A DNA stretch of 64,000 nt from Apodemus sylvaticus (Eukaryota > Chordata > Mammalia > Rodentia > Muridae), in NCBI RefSeq assembly GCF_947179515.1, contig NC_067482.1, positions 77,914,444 through 77,978,443 on the forward strand, read 5' to 3'. Positions 53,906-63,695 of this stretch are shown here, in pieces (position 1 is the stretch's first letter; each line of letters begins with the position of its first letter). The translations under genes and the position numbers were made by a program. The notes beneath the pieces are model-generated. The model was not told where the DNA came from, ran no database searches, and was given only the letters and a program-made list of their open reading frames with translations.

Positions 53906-54295
53906 TGTTCCCTGTTTCTACACTGTATTTGGACAGAATTCCACAGTATCCTTAGGTGCTCCCCTTAGGAATTTTCCTTCCACATAATAGTCAGTTCTTG
54001 GAGATTGTGGAGCAGAGCACATGCCACTTCCACAGAAGCTCAGAAAGAAGCTATGGTGTGCACGAGGGCGCACGCCCTAGGCTGTGGTGTATGGTTTCTG
54101 TGAAAGCCTTCCCTCCACCCCAGCCGGCTTATAGCCTCCTCTCTGCTACGTCTGTGAAAACCCACAGTAAACACCACAGTGGGAGCATTCATGGGCTGTT
54201 GGGATCCAAATCAGTTAAGGGGTTGCCCAGAGAAATGCAAGGAAGCAGAATCAGTAAAAGGAACTGGCCTAAGAAGTTTGTCGTCAGTGTCTGCA
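53906..54295. other. Unique-looking DNA
   Basis: No repeat or gene is recognised. Confidence 0.45.
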
Positions 54296-54484
54296 GGAGC
54301 GGCCCCACGGTTCAGAGCACTGGCTGCACCTTCAGGGGCCCGAGATGCGGTTCCTAGCACACCCACAGCAGCAGAGGTCTCTAATCCGGTTCCAGGGGAC
54401 CCTCTTCTGGCCTCTATGGTTAGTGCATGGTGCACACACATACATGAGAACAAAACACCCACACACATAAAATAAAAATAAATA
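54296..54484 (+). repeat. B3 SINE
   Basis: CACGGTTCAGAGCACTGGCT, CCGGTTCCAGGGGACCCTCT, TCTGGCCTCTATGGTTAGTG and ACACCCACACACATAAAATA. Confidence 0.92.
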
Positions 54485-54648
54485 AGAGTCTCAAAAATAA
54501 TTTGTTCTAATGCTGTCTTCACCTTAGACTCAGGCTCTCCTGCTTTCCCTGGAAGGGCCAGGATCTGCACTGCTGCTGTATCAACACAGGATGGAAAGGG
54601 AGGAGGCAGCGTTAGTCCAAATCCACACACGGTAAAAAGGGAGGCATC

Positions 54649-54832
54649 GGGCTGGAGATGGCTCAGCGGGTAAGAGTACCGACTGCTTTTCTAAAGGTCT
54701 TGAGTTCAAATCCCAGCAACAACATGGTGGCTCACAACCATCCGTAATGGGATCTTACACCCTGTTCTGGAGTGTCTGAAGACAGCTACAGTGTACTTAC
54801 ATATAACAATAAATAAATCTTTAAAAAGGTTG
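54649..54832 (+). repeat. B2 SINE
   Basis: GGGCTGGAGATGGCTCAGCG, TTGAGTTCAAATCCCAGCAA, TGGTGGCTCACAACCATCCG and GTGTCTGAAGACAGCTACAG. Little diverged. Confidence 0.97.
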
Positions 54833-55139
54833 GGGGGGCAGGAATCATTAGTCTGAATCCATAGCCTCTTGCAGATCAGATCAGATTCCTTCCTACAGAG
54901 TAAAAGGCTGACTTTGGAAACACCACCCAGCCCAGACAGGGACATGGCATCTCAGCTGCCCCAAGTGCCACCTCGAGACCATGTTGGCCTCACCAGCCAT
55001 CATTCCCTAAGGACTAAGAAGATTCTGATCTGGAAAAGCCAAGGTCTCCATTTCATATTTTCTTCCTGTGAACAGCTTTGGCCGCTCCTCCCCTCAGTTG
55101 CAAGGCCAGCACACCAAGCTACACATAAGAAGTGGCTTT
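54833..55139. other. Unique-looking DNA
   Basis: No repeat or gene is recognised. Confidence 0.45.
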
Positions 55140-55306
55140 TAATTAACATTTTGTGTTATGTGCAGGAGTGTGTATGCGTGTGTGCATGTGTGTATGTGTG
55201 TGTGTGTCTGTGTGTGTCTGTGTGTCTGTGTGTCTGTGTGTTGACATGGCACACTTGTGAGAGTCAGGGGACAGCTTCTAAGAGACTCTTCTCCTTCGCC
55301 AGGGAG

Positions 55307-55347
<41 letters not shown>
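55140..55347 (-). repeat. SINE fragment with (TG)n and (CA)n tracts
   Basis: TG/TCTG repeats (55170-55242), then ATGGCACACTTGTGAGAGTC, AGGGGACAGCTTCTAAGAGA, then (CA)n (55307-55347). The middle resembles the reversed SINE type seen at 16830 and 60528. Confidence 0.72.
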
Positions 55348-55348
<1 letters not shown>

Positions 55349-55465
55349 ACCATTCTCCTTGCCATGATAATAGACTAAACCCCAACTAAATGTTTTCTTT
55401 TATAAGCATTGCCTGGTCTTGGTGTCTCTTCACAGAAATAGAAGAGTGACTAAGACACCAGCTGA
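55348..55465 (+). repeat. End of rodent medium-reiteration repeat
   Basis: CCATTCTCCTTGCCATGATA, ATGTTTTCTTTTATAAGCAT, TGGTCTTGGTGTCTCTTCAC and AGAAGAGTGACTAAGACACC match the right end of the second subtype. Confidence 0.75.
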
Positions 55466-56063
55466 TCACCTAAGAGAAAAAATAATACTGTGGGTCTAAT
55501 GGAGAAAATATGGTTACTGATGTCTTGACTGACTGACATGCTGGTAAGACCAGCTAGAAGCTAACAGAATGGCAGACCAGATTGGCAGACAGGCCGACTA
55601 GACCAAAGACTAACTAGTCTAACTAGACTGGAGGTCCTGGTTGGCGGTCAGCTTGACTGCTGCAAGTATTGCAGTGACTGGACTGGCAGCCTTGCTCTCC
55701 AGGCCCCTTCAGACACACTAACTGCGAGTCCCTCCCACCATCCAGTCCTGGAACAGCACAGAACTCAGCTGATGAAGCGTCTCTCCCGGGACTCCTTCTT
55801 GCCTGAGTGGCTGGAAGCTGCCACCTTGTGGTCACACCAGGTAGCACATGCCCTGTGGCTGCACCAGGTAGCGAGTGTGTGGCGCCTAGTGGGCAGAACA
55901 GGAAGAGGGGGGTCGCTCAAGGAGCCTTCTACTGCCTCATGCTCTCTGTCCTCTGCTCCCCCTTGGGAGTGGGCCGGACTGTAACCCCCGGCTCCCGCGG
56001 GTCTATTCAACCTTGGAGCCACTTGCGGCTGTGGAGAATAATTAAGAATAATGTAGTCCAACA
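55466..56063. other. Unassigned DNA with GACT-rich patch and CTCF-like motif
   Basis: From 55515 to 55700 short GACT/GACC/AGTC words recur (GACTGACTGA, AACTAGTCTAACTAGACT). GCCACCTTGTGG at 55820-55831 is a perfect reversed CC-N3-AGG-N-GGC. Minus-strand frame 55765-56070 has no domain. It could be an LTR I do not recognise. Confidence 0.5.
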
Positions 56064-56268
<205 letters not shown>

Positions 56269-56296
56269 ATTCGTACACTAATTTAAACTATAAGTG

Positions 56297-56435
56297 TTTT
56301 TGAGACAGGGTTTCTCTGTGTGGCCCTGACTATCCTGGAACTCACTCTGTAGACCAAGTTGGCTTCGAACTCAGAGATCCGCCTGCCTCTGCCTCCTGAG
56401 TGCTGGGATTAAAGGTGTGTGCCTACATCACCTAT
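56297..56435 (-). repeat. B1 SINE
   Basis: TTTTTGAGACAGGGTTTCTC, CTCTGTAGACCAAGTTGGCT, GAGATCCGCCTGCCTCTGCC and GTGCTGGGATTAAAGGTGTG. Confidence 0.96.
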
Positions 56436-56477
56436 CTTAAAACTGTTTAGGAGGTTCTCAAGAGTAAATGTTGTGAT

Positions 56478-56650
56478 GGCCGGGCAGTGGTGGCACACGC
56501 CTGTAATCCCAGCACTCTGGGAGGCAGAGGCAGGCGGATTTCTGAGTTCGAGGCCAACCTGGTCTACAGAGTGAGTTCCAGGACAGCCAGGGCTATACAG
56601 AGAAACCCTGTCTCCGAAAAAACCAAATCCAAAAAACCAAAAAAAAAAAA
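56478..56650 (+). repeat. B1 SINE, near full length
   Basis: GGCCGGGCAGTGGTGGCACA, TGTAATCCCAGCACTCTGGG, TTCGAGGCCAACCTGGTCTA and GAAACCCTGTCTCCGAAAAA. Flanks AGTAAATGTTGTGATG and AGTAAATATTGTGGATG look like a target-site duplication with two differences. Confidence 0.97.
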
Positions 56651-57289
56651 GTAAATATTGTGGATGACAAGCGGTATCGATGTCAAAAACATTGAACATG
56701 CCTTAAGCCTAGCGTGCCAAAACGCACTACCTCCGAGGCCAAGAAATCTTCTAGGTCCCCACTCCCACCCCCTAGGACTCTACAAAAATCTGGAGTTGGG
56801 GCGGGGGTGGGGGGAGACTCAGTGGGACGTTCATCACTTTCTTGCAAACTCAGCTCCTGTATTAGGGTAGCGCGTAGTGAACACCAGCGCGACCGCTAGG
56901 TGGCAGCAAATGCCTAGGAAAGTGGTCCCAGGCTGGAGCAGCTGCTTCCTAACCCAGGAGGCCAGATGGAGCCAAGGCCAGGAGGTCCAGAGTGGCAGGA
57001 ACGTCCCCGTATCACAAAGGGAGACAATGCAGAGACCAGAGAAGCTGAACGGGAGGGGTTGTGGAGTGCGGAGGTTCACAGCCAGGATAATGTGTCCTCC
57101 CTGAGGCTGCCTGCCCCTTTAACTGTGAAGTTAGAGACAAAGTACTTACTGCAGAGAGCATTTTGATGATTACCTGGTATAGTGCACAGAACTCTATCAT
57201 AGGACGTGCAGTAAGGAATCAGTAAGACATTCCACAAGCCGCCAAGACCTGGCCTAGCCCAAATTATTCTGAGAAAGTATTTTGTAGAA
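56651..57289. other. Unique-looking DNA with G-rich tract and CTCF-like motif
   Basis: G tracts of 4, 5, 6 and 3 at 56798-56826; CTCF-like motif at 56893-56904. Frames up to 81 codons overlap on both strands without domains. Confidence 0.55.
56893..56904 (+). promoter_or_regulatory. CTCF-like core motif
   Basis: CCGCTAGGTGGC matches CC-N3-AGG-N-GGC exactly and is followed by AGCA, a common extension. It is in sequence not assigned to a repeat. Motif only. Confidence 0.55.
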
Positions 57290-57555
57290 TCAGATAATGC
57301 CTATCATCAGTTGACTTTAAATAAGGGAGGATATCTCCATATTCAGAATGGGCTTGATGAAATTAGTTGAAAAGCCTTAAAATAAAAACTGAGTTTTCCC
57401 TTTAGAAGAAAAGAAAAGTCTACCTAAGGATAACATCTTCAGAGAGTTCCAACCTCCACCTCAGGATTTCAGACCTGCCTAACCAGACCCACAATCACTT
57501 CCTCAGGTGTCTCCTGAGGATGTTGTTTTCTCTGGTTGAACCCTGACTGTGGAAG
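57290..57555 (+). repeat. Ancient mammalian repeat (LTR-type) fragment
   Basis: ATCATCAGTTGACTTTAAAT, AGTTGAAAAGCCTTAAAATA, TTTCAGACCTGCCTAACCAG and TCTCTGGTTGAACCCTGACT match a remembered ancient element whose class I could not fix. Confidence 0.55.
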
Positions 57556-57629
57556 CCTTGTCTGTGGTGGGGTGGGGGTGAGGTGGGGTTGTAGTTATTC
57601 ATTCCTTCTAAGTCCAGGGTAGCTCTAGC

Positions 57630-57821
57630 TTTTTTTTAAAAATATATTATTTATTTATTTAATATATGTGAGTACACTGTAGCTGCCTTGAGACACACCA
57701 GAAGAGGGCATCAGATCCCATTACAGATGGTTGTGAGCCACCATGTGGTTGCTGGGAATTGAACTCAGGACCTCTGGAAGAGCAGTCAGTGTTCTTAACC
57801 ACTGAGCCATCTCTCCAGCCC
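57630..57821 (-). repeat. B2 SINE
   Basis: GTGAGTACACTGTAGCTGCC, AGAGGGCATCAGATCCCATT, GAGCCACCATGTGGTTGCTG and ACTGAGCCATCTCTCCAGCC. AGCTCTAGCTTTT / AGCTTTAGCTTTT on either side is a target-site duplication with one difference. Confidence 0.97.
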
Positions 57822-57834
57822 AGCTTTAGCTTTT

Positions 57835-58507
57835 AAGGACCCATGTCTGGAGCTACGGTAACTACGGTTGTTTATTAGTATAGCTAGGCACAGGACCACA
57901 AGTAGGCAGAGGAACAAGGCTCCCTGCCTCCTGCTCTAATCTTCATGGATGCAGCCTGCTTGTTCCCCGGCTTTCTCTACAAGCCCCCTTTGCCCGCAAG
58001 AGGCCAGGCTTAGCCTCTCTCTTCAGTGTAGGAATGAGAAGGATGGGTCTAAATCACACTATCTCCTGGGAACCAGCTGCTGAGGGGTCATCCCTCTCTC
58101 AGCAACCAGCTGCGTCACCTGTTCTTCAGACCCCACCTCTCCCACAGGCCTGCTGTGCACTGTCCACCCCTCTTGCTCTCCTGCCCTAATTCTAAAAACC
58201 ACTTAAACTTATCAGTTTTGCCCTACAGTGGGAGACCCGGCAGCATCCCTAACTCATCTCACCTAGCTTCACCACAAGCTGTGGGGTGGATGTCATTGTC
58301 CCATTCCCAGACAAGAAAGGCACAACACACTTACTCTTCCACACCTGCTCCTCCTCCTGGGGAAACCTGCTTCTTCAAGGCAGGCTAAAAACACCTGCAA
58401 ACGGAGAGAAACTGGCTTTGATGGCGACACTCTGCCAAACTGAGAGAATGTTATCACTTCTCGGGCCCTCTGAGCTTCAGCCATGGTAATTGTGGAGAGC
58501 AGTGGCG
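57835..58507. other. Unique-looking DNA
   Basis: No repeat or gene is recognised. Confidence 0.5.
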
Positions 58508-58640
58508 GCGAGCCTGAGAGAGCCTGGCGAGCCTGAGAGAGCCTGGCGAGCCTGAGAGAGCCTGGCGAGCCTGAGAGAGCCTGGCGAGCCTGAGAGAGCC
58601 TGGCGAGCCTGAGAGAGCCTGGCGAGCCTGAGAGAGCTTG
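58508..58640. repeat. 19-bp minisatellite, seven copies
   Basis: The unit GCGAGCCTGAGAGAGCCTG begins at 58508, 58527, 58546, 58565, 58584, 58603 and 58622. Copies are essentially identical until the last, which ends GAGAGAGCTTGG. Confidence 0.98.
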
Positions 58641-59317
58641 GGCTCAGCTCTTAGCTTCCCTTCCCTTCTTCCACGGGAACCTAAGGACACTGGGGAAACG
58701 CCATCTAGAACAGGGTAAAGCCTCATACAGGGATTGGTGCTGCTCTGCTAGCTCTCTGAGCTTGGTTCCCTCCCCTGTGAAGTGGGTCGGGAAAGAGCTC
58801 ACAGACGATAGCCCACCTCACAGGGCTGTGAGGCCGCTGCAGCCGTGGACGGCCTTAAACCAGCACATACTGTTCTCTCCCGTCCTGGGCCATTGGTTAA
58901 GTGAAGGTTCCACTACAAACACGAGAGAGAGACTGGATGAACATTTGCCACCACGTCCAACCCTTTAAAGAATCAAAAACCCACTCTAGGGGCACAGGAG
59001 CTCGTGCTCCCTTTTAAGGCTGATCTTGAGGATGTAAATCTCCTTAAACACTGCCTCCAAGCCCCTGTCTTGGTTCTACCCTAGCCCTGCTCACCCACCT
59101 TCCTCGTCTGAGGCTGGCCCTCACTGCCCACACCTTTGCTAAGACCAGAAACAGAGGCATCAGCTCAAGTCCTTCCTTGCCTCCACCTGGGCCCTCTGGA
59201 GATCCTGTCAGCTCTACCCACTAACTTTGTCTGCAGTGGTTCTCTATTTCGGTCACATCACCCAAGCTCAAAATCTTTCCAGAGAGTTTCCCAGTGCTAG
59301 AAAACTTGAGGGAACTT
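58641..59317. other. Unique-looking DNA
   Basis: No repeat or gene is firmly recognised. Confidence 0.45.
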
Positions 59318-59403
59318 GTAGCCCAGGCTGGCCTCAAAATTCATGACCACCCTCCCACTCCAGCCTTCTGAGTACTGGGAATCGGGTGAGCCACTATGCC
59401 CAG
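59318..59403 (-). repeat. B1-type fragment
   Basis: GTAGCCCAGGCTGGCCTCAA, CCAGCCTTCTGAGTACTGGG and GTGAGCCACTATGCCCAGG are reversed B1/B4 landmarks. Confidence 0.82.
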
Positions 59404-59469
59404 GTGCATCCCTCCTGTTTTCTGAGGACTCTCTTTGTCCCTACTAATTCCTCTGCCAAGCTTCCGTCT

Positions 59470-59494
59470 CACACACACACACACACACACACAC
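59470..59494. repeat. (CA)n microsatellite
   Basis: Twelve CA units. Confidence 0.95.
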
Positions 59495-59549
59495 CCTCTG
59501 CCTCATCCCTTAGTTAGGGAACCTCCTCCCCCCATACCTGTTGATAGGC

Positions 59550-59760
59550 TTTCCCTAAGGCTGGGTATCTTCCCTGTTGGATCCTGCACATAATCCATAG
59601 CACAGCATGTTTTGGAATAACTGTGGGATCTCCCTCTCCCCGTCACACGTGGCTGTGAACCCCACTACAATGTATACCGGGGCTGGTCTTTCTTACTGTG
59701 GTATCCCAAATAGCCACACACAGAAATAGCCAAGTCAGTGCTTGTTGGATGAAGCCATAG
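59550..59760 (+). repeat. L2 3' end
   Basis: CATAATCCATAGCACAGCAT, CCACTACAATGTATACCGGG, GTATCCCAAATAGCC and CAGTGCTTGTTGGATGAAGC follow L2 order to the end. Confidence 0.7.
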
Positions 59761-60527
59761 GTGAGGAAGTGTGTCCAGGCACCTGCACAGTTATGGACAG
59801 GGGTCATATACCCTGATTGGCTTGGGGAGATCAAGTGTTCGCATGTCACTCCTGCAGAGTAATAATGGTGTCCCTCTCAAGCTCAAATACCCCAACTTGG
59901 TAACATGCTAGATCAGCAGCCCAGCTATCAGGAAGCAGAAAGGGTCGCTCTCAGAGAGTCTGCTCTTCTCCAGTCTCACGTTCACTCCCATTTTTTTTTC
60001 AAAGCATCCAAAGCTCTCTTTCTTCTGAAACCTTTCTTCTTTTTATATATTCTCCCTGGATTCATCCCAACCCCCCAAAATACATGAGTATTCCATTTTC
60101 CCATTTCACTGCAGAAGTATACTCCTGGAGCGTTGCCATGGTGATCTAATATTCACTACCCTAGAAACAGTTGCCTAGGAAATGAATGATGTCACTTCCA
60201 GGAGATGTGTTTCTATAGTAACCATCTTGGTGGAATTCAGGGGGTGGCCATGAAAGTGAAGTAAGAAGAGGGCAGCTGCAGAGAAGACAAACGGAAGGAA
60301 CAGAAGGAAGCAGGAGGGAAGGAAGGAGGACAAGGCAGGAAGGTGGGGACCATCCCAGAGCAATCTCAGGAATGGAGGTGTCTCTAGAGACCACCAAAGA
60401 CAAACTAAAAGGCTAGGACTCACAATCACACCACCAGTTTAGAAGAGAGGCCAAATGTAAGTCTTGAAAGTAGTTTATCAATAGACAGGTAGAGAAACAA
60501 AAGAGTCTTTTCAGTCACCTTTAAAAA
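59761..60527. other. Unique-looking DNA with X-box/CRE-like cluster
   Basis: Contains the regulatory-like cluster listed separately and a purine-rich patch at 60295-60340. No gene. Confidence 0.5.
60131..60225. promoter_or_regulatory. RFX (X-box)-like half-sites and CRE-like site
   Basis: GTTGCCATGGTGAT at 60132-60145, CCTAGAAACAG at 60160-60170, GTTGCCTAGG at 60170-60179, TGATGTCACTTCC at 60187-60199 (CRE-like TGATGTCA then an ETS-like ACTTCC), GTAACC at 60219. The order X-box then CRE-like resembles X1-X2 composite elements. Motif reading only. Confidence 0.4.
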
Positions 60528-60712
60528 GTATTTATTTATCTATTTGTTTATTTATTTATTTATTTATCTGGGAGAGACTCATGCCATGGTCTACACATGA
60601 GCAGAGGACAGCTTGTGGGAGTCAGTTCTCTGCATGTGGGTTCAAGAATCAACTCAGGTTGGCAGACTTGGTGCAAGCACCTTTAACAGCTGAGCCCTCT
60701 GAACTGGTCATT
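60528..60712 (-). repeat. tRNA-derived SINE (B2/B3 superfamily)
   Basis: TTTA/TTTATC tail units, then ACAGCTTGTGGGAGTCAGTT, CATGTGGGTTCAAGAATCAA, CTCAGGTTGGCAGACTTGG and CAAGCACCTTTAACAGCTGA. Confidence 0.9.
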
Positions 60713-61049
60713 TTCCCAAAATTTCAAGCTCAACATAAACACAGTAAACTGTGAGTTGTATTCTGATAGGAGAAAACCTGAGTGTCCTTTTAATTTTCTT
60801 AATGTACATATAGTTACACATACACACACACACACACACACGTAATCTCACCTGAGCTCTGTAAGAACAAGGCTCATGGCTGTGTCAATTGACCAAGGCA
60901 TCTCAAGCCCCCCACCCCCAATGTTTACTACATAGTAGCAATCCAGTGAGACTATGGAGTGGAGAAGAAATTATGTTAGTGTAGGGTAAAGAGCCACAGT
61001 CCTAGACTCCAAAATGGGCTCACAAGAGGGGTCAAGAACAGGCTCAAGT
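60713..61049. other. Unassigned DNA with a short (CA)n
   Basis: (CA)n at 60823-60841. No gene. Confidence 0.5.
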
Positions 61050-61250
61050 GGGCTGGAGAGATGGCTCAGCGGTTAAGAGCACGAACTGCTCTTCCTGAGG
61101 TCCTGAGTTCAAATCCCAGCAACCACATGGTGGCTCACAACCATCCATAATGAAATCTGTCGCCCTCTTCTGGGATGTCTGAAGACAGCTACAGTGTACT
61201 TACATATAATAAATAAATCTTTAAAAAAAAACAAAACAAAAAAACAAAAA
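61050..61250 (+). repeat. B2 SINE, little diverged
   Basis: GGGCTGGAGAGATGGCTCAG, CTGAGGTCCTGAGTTCAAAT, ACATGGTGGCTCACAACCAT, GTCGCCCTCTTCTGGGATGT and an A-rich tail. Promoter A and B boxes look intact. Confidence 0.98.
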
Positions 61251-61403
61251 AGAATGTGCTAATAAAATTTGAATAATGCAGAAGAAAGTCCTTCCAGTAA
61301 AGATTTATGTAAAAGTAAGACAGAAGGGCTAGCTAGGCACCGTCAATAAAATACCTGTTCCACAAAAATAAGAGCCCATTTTATCAAACTCTTTAAAAAA
61401 AAA

Positions 61404-61540
61404 TCCAGGAGTGACAGCCCATGCCTTTAATCCCAGCCCCGGGGAGGCAGGGAGGAAGAACCCCAAGGCTAATTTTACTCAGTTGCTCTGGTTGAATCAA
61501 TGGGCTCTGGGTTCAGTAAAACTGTCTCAAAAATTATGGT
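61404..61540 (+). repeat. B1-type SINE, diverged
   Basis: CCAGGAGTGACAGCCCATGC, TTTAATCCCAGCCCCGGGGA, CTCTGGGTTCAGTAAAACTG and TCTCAAAAATTATGG. Confidence 0.75.
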
Positions 61541-61562
61541 GGAGAGTGACTGCAGAAAGCAC

Positions 61563-61762
61563 CTGCTATCAAATGCACACGTGTGTGCACCCCGCCTGCT
61601 ATCAAATGCACACATGTGTGCACCCCGCCTGCTATCAAATGCACACGTGTGTGCACCCCGCCTGCTATCATATGCACACGTGTGTGCACCCCGCCTGCTA
61701 TCATATGCACACATGTGTGCATCCCGCCTGCTATCATATGCACACGTGTGTGCACCCTGTAT
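61563..61762. repeat. 33-bp minisatellite, six copies
   Basis: Units start CTGCTATCAAATGCACAC (or CTGCTATCATATGCACAC) at 61563, 61596, 61629, 61662, 61695 and 61728. Copies 1, 3, 4 and 6 contain CACGTG; copies 2 and 5 contain CATGTG within the 16-bp palindrome TGCACACATGTGTGCA. The unit length is a multiple of three, so chance open frames span it on both strands. Confidence 0.98.
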
Positions 61763-62104
61763 ATGGACGTGTCAGGCACACACACAAGGCTGAGTGAGCA
61801 AGCTGAACAAGACTGATGAGGCTGCACTTCATCTGTGCTATTGCTTCCCACCGCTGAGGTGCGCGGTCACTGTGTGACCTACAAAGTATCCTTTCTCAGA
61901 GGAAAAGCATTAAGGCTCTGATTTCAGGATATGCCCAAGAATGTAGATAAAACAGAGAAGCCAAACTAGTTAAAAAGGCAAATGAAAACCAAGAGTGACA
62001 GAAGACTGGCAAGCAGAGGGGTCTTATCAAAGATGTCTTCTAGTCAACAACTCTAGGTCCTCTTGAAGTTTCAAATTGTTTCTGTGCGCTTATGAAAGCA
62101 ACAC
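61763..62104. other. Unique-looking DNA
   Basis: No repeat or gene is recognised. Confidence 0.45.
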
Positions 62105-62205
62105 AGTGATATGGGAAAGCAAGGACCTTGAAGTCTTGCAGAGCACCAGGCCTTCTGGCTGTTTAAGCTTAGGAAATTACTTTTCCTGGGCCTCAGAATT
62201 CTAAC
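62105..62205 (-). repeat. MIR
   Basis: CTTGCAGAGCACCAGGCCTT, CTGGCTGTTTAAGCTTAGG, AAATTACTTTTCCTGGGCCT and CAGAATTCTAACC follow the reversed MIR order. Confidence 0.75.
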
Positions 62206-62215
62206 CACTTTTCTT

Positions 62216-62288
62216 TCTTTTTTTGCTGGAGATGGAACCCAGAACCTTGGTCATGCCCTCTACCACTAAATTACATCTTCAGCCCTTG
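62216..62288 (-). repeat. ID SINE
   Basis: GGAGATGGAACCCAGAACCT, TGGTCATGCCCTCTACCACT and AATTACATCTTCAGCCC form a reversed ID. Confidence 0.85.
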
Positions 62289-62324
62289 AGTTTTGGGGAT
62301 GGAGAGAGGGGGGTTGGTGGTGGG

Positions 62325-62472
62325 ATTTGAGACAAGGTTTCTCTGTGTAGCTCTGGCTACACTATGAAACTCACTATGTAGACCTCAAACTGGCTAGCCT
62401 CCAACTCAGAGAGCCTGCCTGTCTCTGTCTCCCAAGCGCTAAGATTAAAGGCATGTGACACCGCTGTCCAGC
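62325..62472 (-). repeat. B1 SINE
   Basis: TGAGACAAGGTTTCTCTGTG, CACTATGTAGACCTCAAACT, CTGTCTCTGTCTCCCAAGCG and GATTAAAGGCATGTGACACC. Confidence 0.94.
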
Positions 62473-62499
62473 TTCAGTCCTTGAACGCTGAAGTTTGTT

Positions 62500-62700
62500 T
62501 TTTAAAAATTTATTGGGGGGAGGGGAGCAGCAAGCCAGATGTGTGTGTGTGTGTAAGAATAATTGTTCGAGGGTGTATCCACTTGAGAGTAAGTGCCCAG
62601 AGGCCAGAAGAGGGCATCAGTTAGGCTGAACGGCCTAACATGGGTTGCTGGGAATCACACTAATTTTCTCAAGGGCTGCACTTGTTTAACTACCCAACAT
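62500..62700 (-). repeat. B3-type SINE, diverged
   Basis: CAGAGGCCAGAAGAGGGCAT, CATGGGTTGCTGGGAATCAC and AAGGGCTGCACTTGTTTAAC are reversed B2/B3 landmarks. A short (TG)n is in the tail side. Confidence 0.82.
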
Positions 62701-63182
62701 TAACATTAAACATTATTTAGTTCTCTTTAGCCTGAACTAAATAAACCCTCTCTTACCAAGATGACTTGCTCACAGGATAGCAAGTATCCTTTCCCCTTCA
62801 TTCATGATGGTTTCTGTCCTCCAGAATAGCCTGGCAGGTGCAGCTTGGGACATGAACTTGACACTATTGTTTTGATCTTCAGCTCACACAACCTTGTGAA
62901 CTTCCTGCTGTTCTGGACACCATCGGGGTCTACAGCCCAGTGGAAGTGAAGAGAAACAACTTAGGACAATAGACTGATCTAAGTTCAAAGAGAAGGAGAA
63001 TCCAGCCAGGTGGATTCAAGAGTGTTTCATTAGATCTTGATAGAACAGTTCTTGTGTATAGGATGTCAGCTTGAAGATGGGAAGCAGCACACCGGCCGGC
63101 CATTGGTATCTTTCTGGGGTCTAATCTCAGCTAGTCATGGTATAGGAGCCAGGACGAGGGCAGCTCCACATTTAAAATGTTA
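62701..63182. other. Unique-looking DNA
   Basis: No repeat or gene is recognised. Confidence 0.45.
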
Positions 63183-63266
63183 GCCCCAAACTCCTGACCT
63201 TGAGAGGCCTTCCTGCCTCGGCCTCCCAATCAGCTGGACTGCAGGCTTATGCTGACATAGCCAGCT
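63183..63266 (-). repeat. B1-type fragment
   Basis: CCCCAAACTCCTGACCTTGA, CCTTCCTGCCTCGGCCTCCC and AGCTGGACTGCAGGCTTATG. Confidence 0.82.
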
Positions 63267-63461
63267 TAAGGGCCCAGTTTTGGTTTTTTGAGAAACATTT
63301 TCATATATTCCAGACTGGTCTGGAATTTACTACTCAGCTGAGAATTACCTCCAATGCAAAAGAAACAGACTTTAATCAGGCAGCAACGTGGCCCACTACA
63401 CTTAGGCTGCCGCAGCTTATAGCTCCTTCTTGGCTCCTCTCAAGAAACCCCACTTAACGCC

Positions 63462-63588
63462 AGGCATGGTGGTGCATGCCTTTAATCCCGGCACCTGAGG
63501 CAGAGGCAGTCATATCTCCTGAGTTTGAGGCCAGTCTGGCTATACAGTAGTCTCAGGCAGCCAGAGTTATAGAGACCCTGTTTTTAAA
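63462..63588 (+). repeat. B1 SINE
   Basis: ACGCCAGGCATGGTGGTGCA, TTTAATCCCGGCACCTGAGG, GAGTTTGAGGCCAGTCTGGC and AGTTATAGAGACCCTGTTTT. Confidence 0.94.
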
Positions 63589-63604
63589 GAGATAAAAATC
63601 ATTG

Positions 63605-63695
63605 GTGGGAAGTTTCCACCCACGTGGGTTCCAGCATCTGAGTGAGCTCAGGTTCATCAAGCCTGTCACCACTGAGCCACTTAGCAAACTCTTTT
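63605..63695 (-). repeat. tRNA-derived SINE, partial
   Basis: CACCCACGTGGGTTCCAGCA, GAGCTCAGGTTCATCAAGCC and CACCACTGAGCCACTTAGC match the head of the SINE type at 60528-60712. Confidence 0.75.

Noticed and set aside
61050..61120. tRNA-like A and B boxes
   Set aside because: They belong to a B2 SINE head; there is no cloverleaf or anticodon stem of a real tRNA. The same holds for the other B2, B3 and ID heads.
61563..61762. CRISPR-like repeat array
   Set aside because: Units are contiguous with no unique spacers, and the DNA is mammalian.
61411..61851. Frames of 77-128 codons with an 11-residue repeat
   Set aside because: The 33-bp minisatellite unit is a multiple of three, so frames stay open on both strands; no start context or domain supports a protein.
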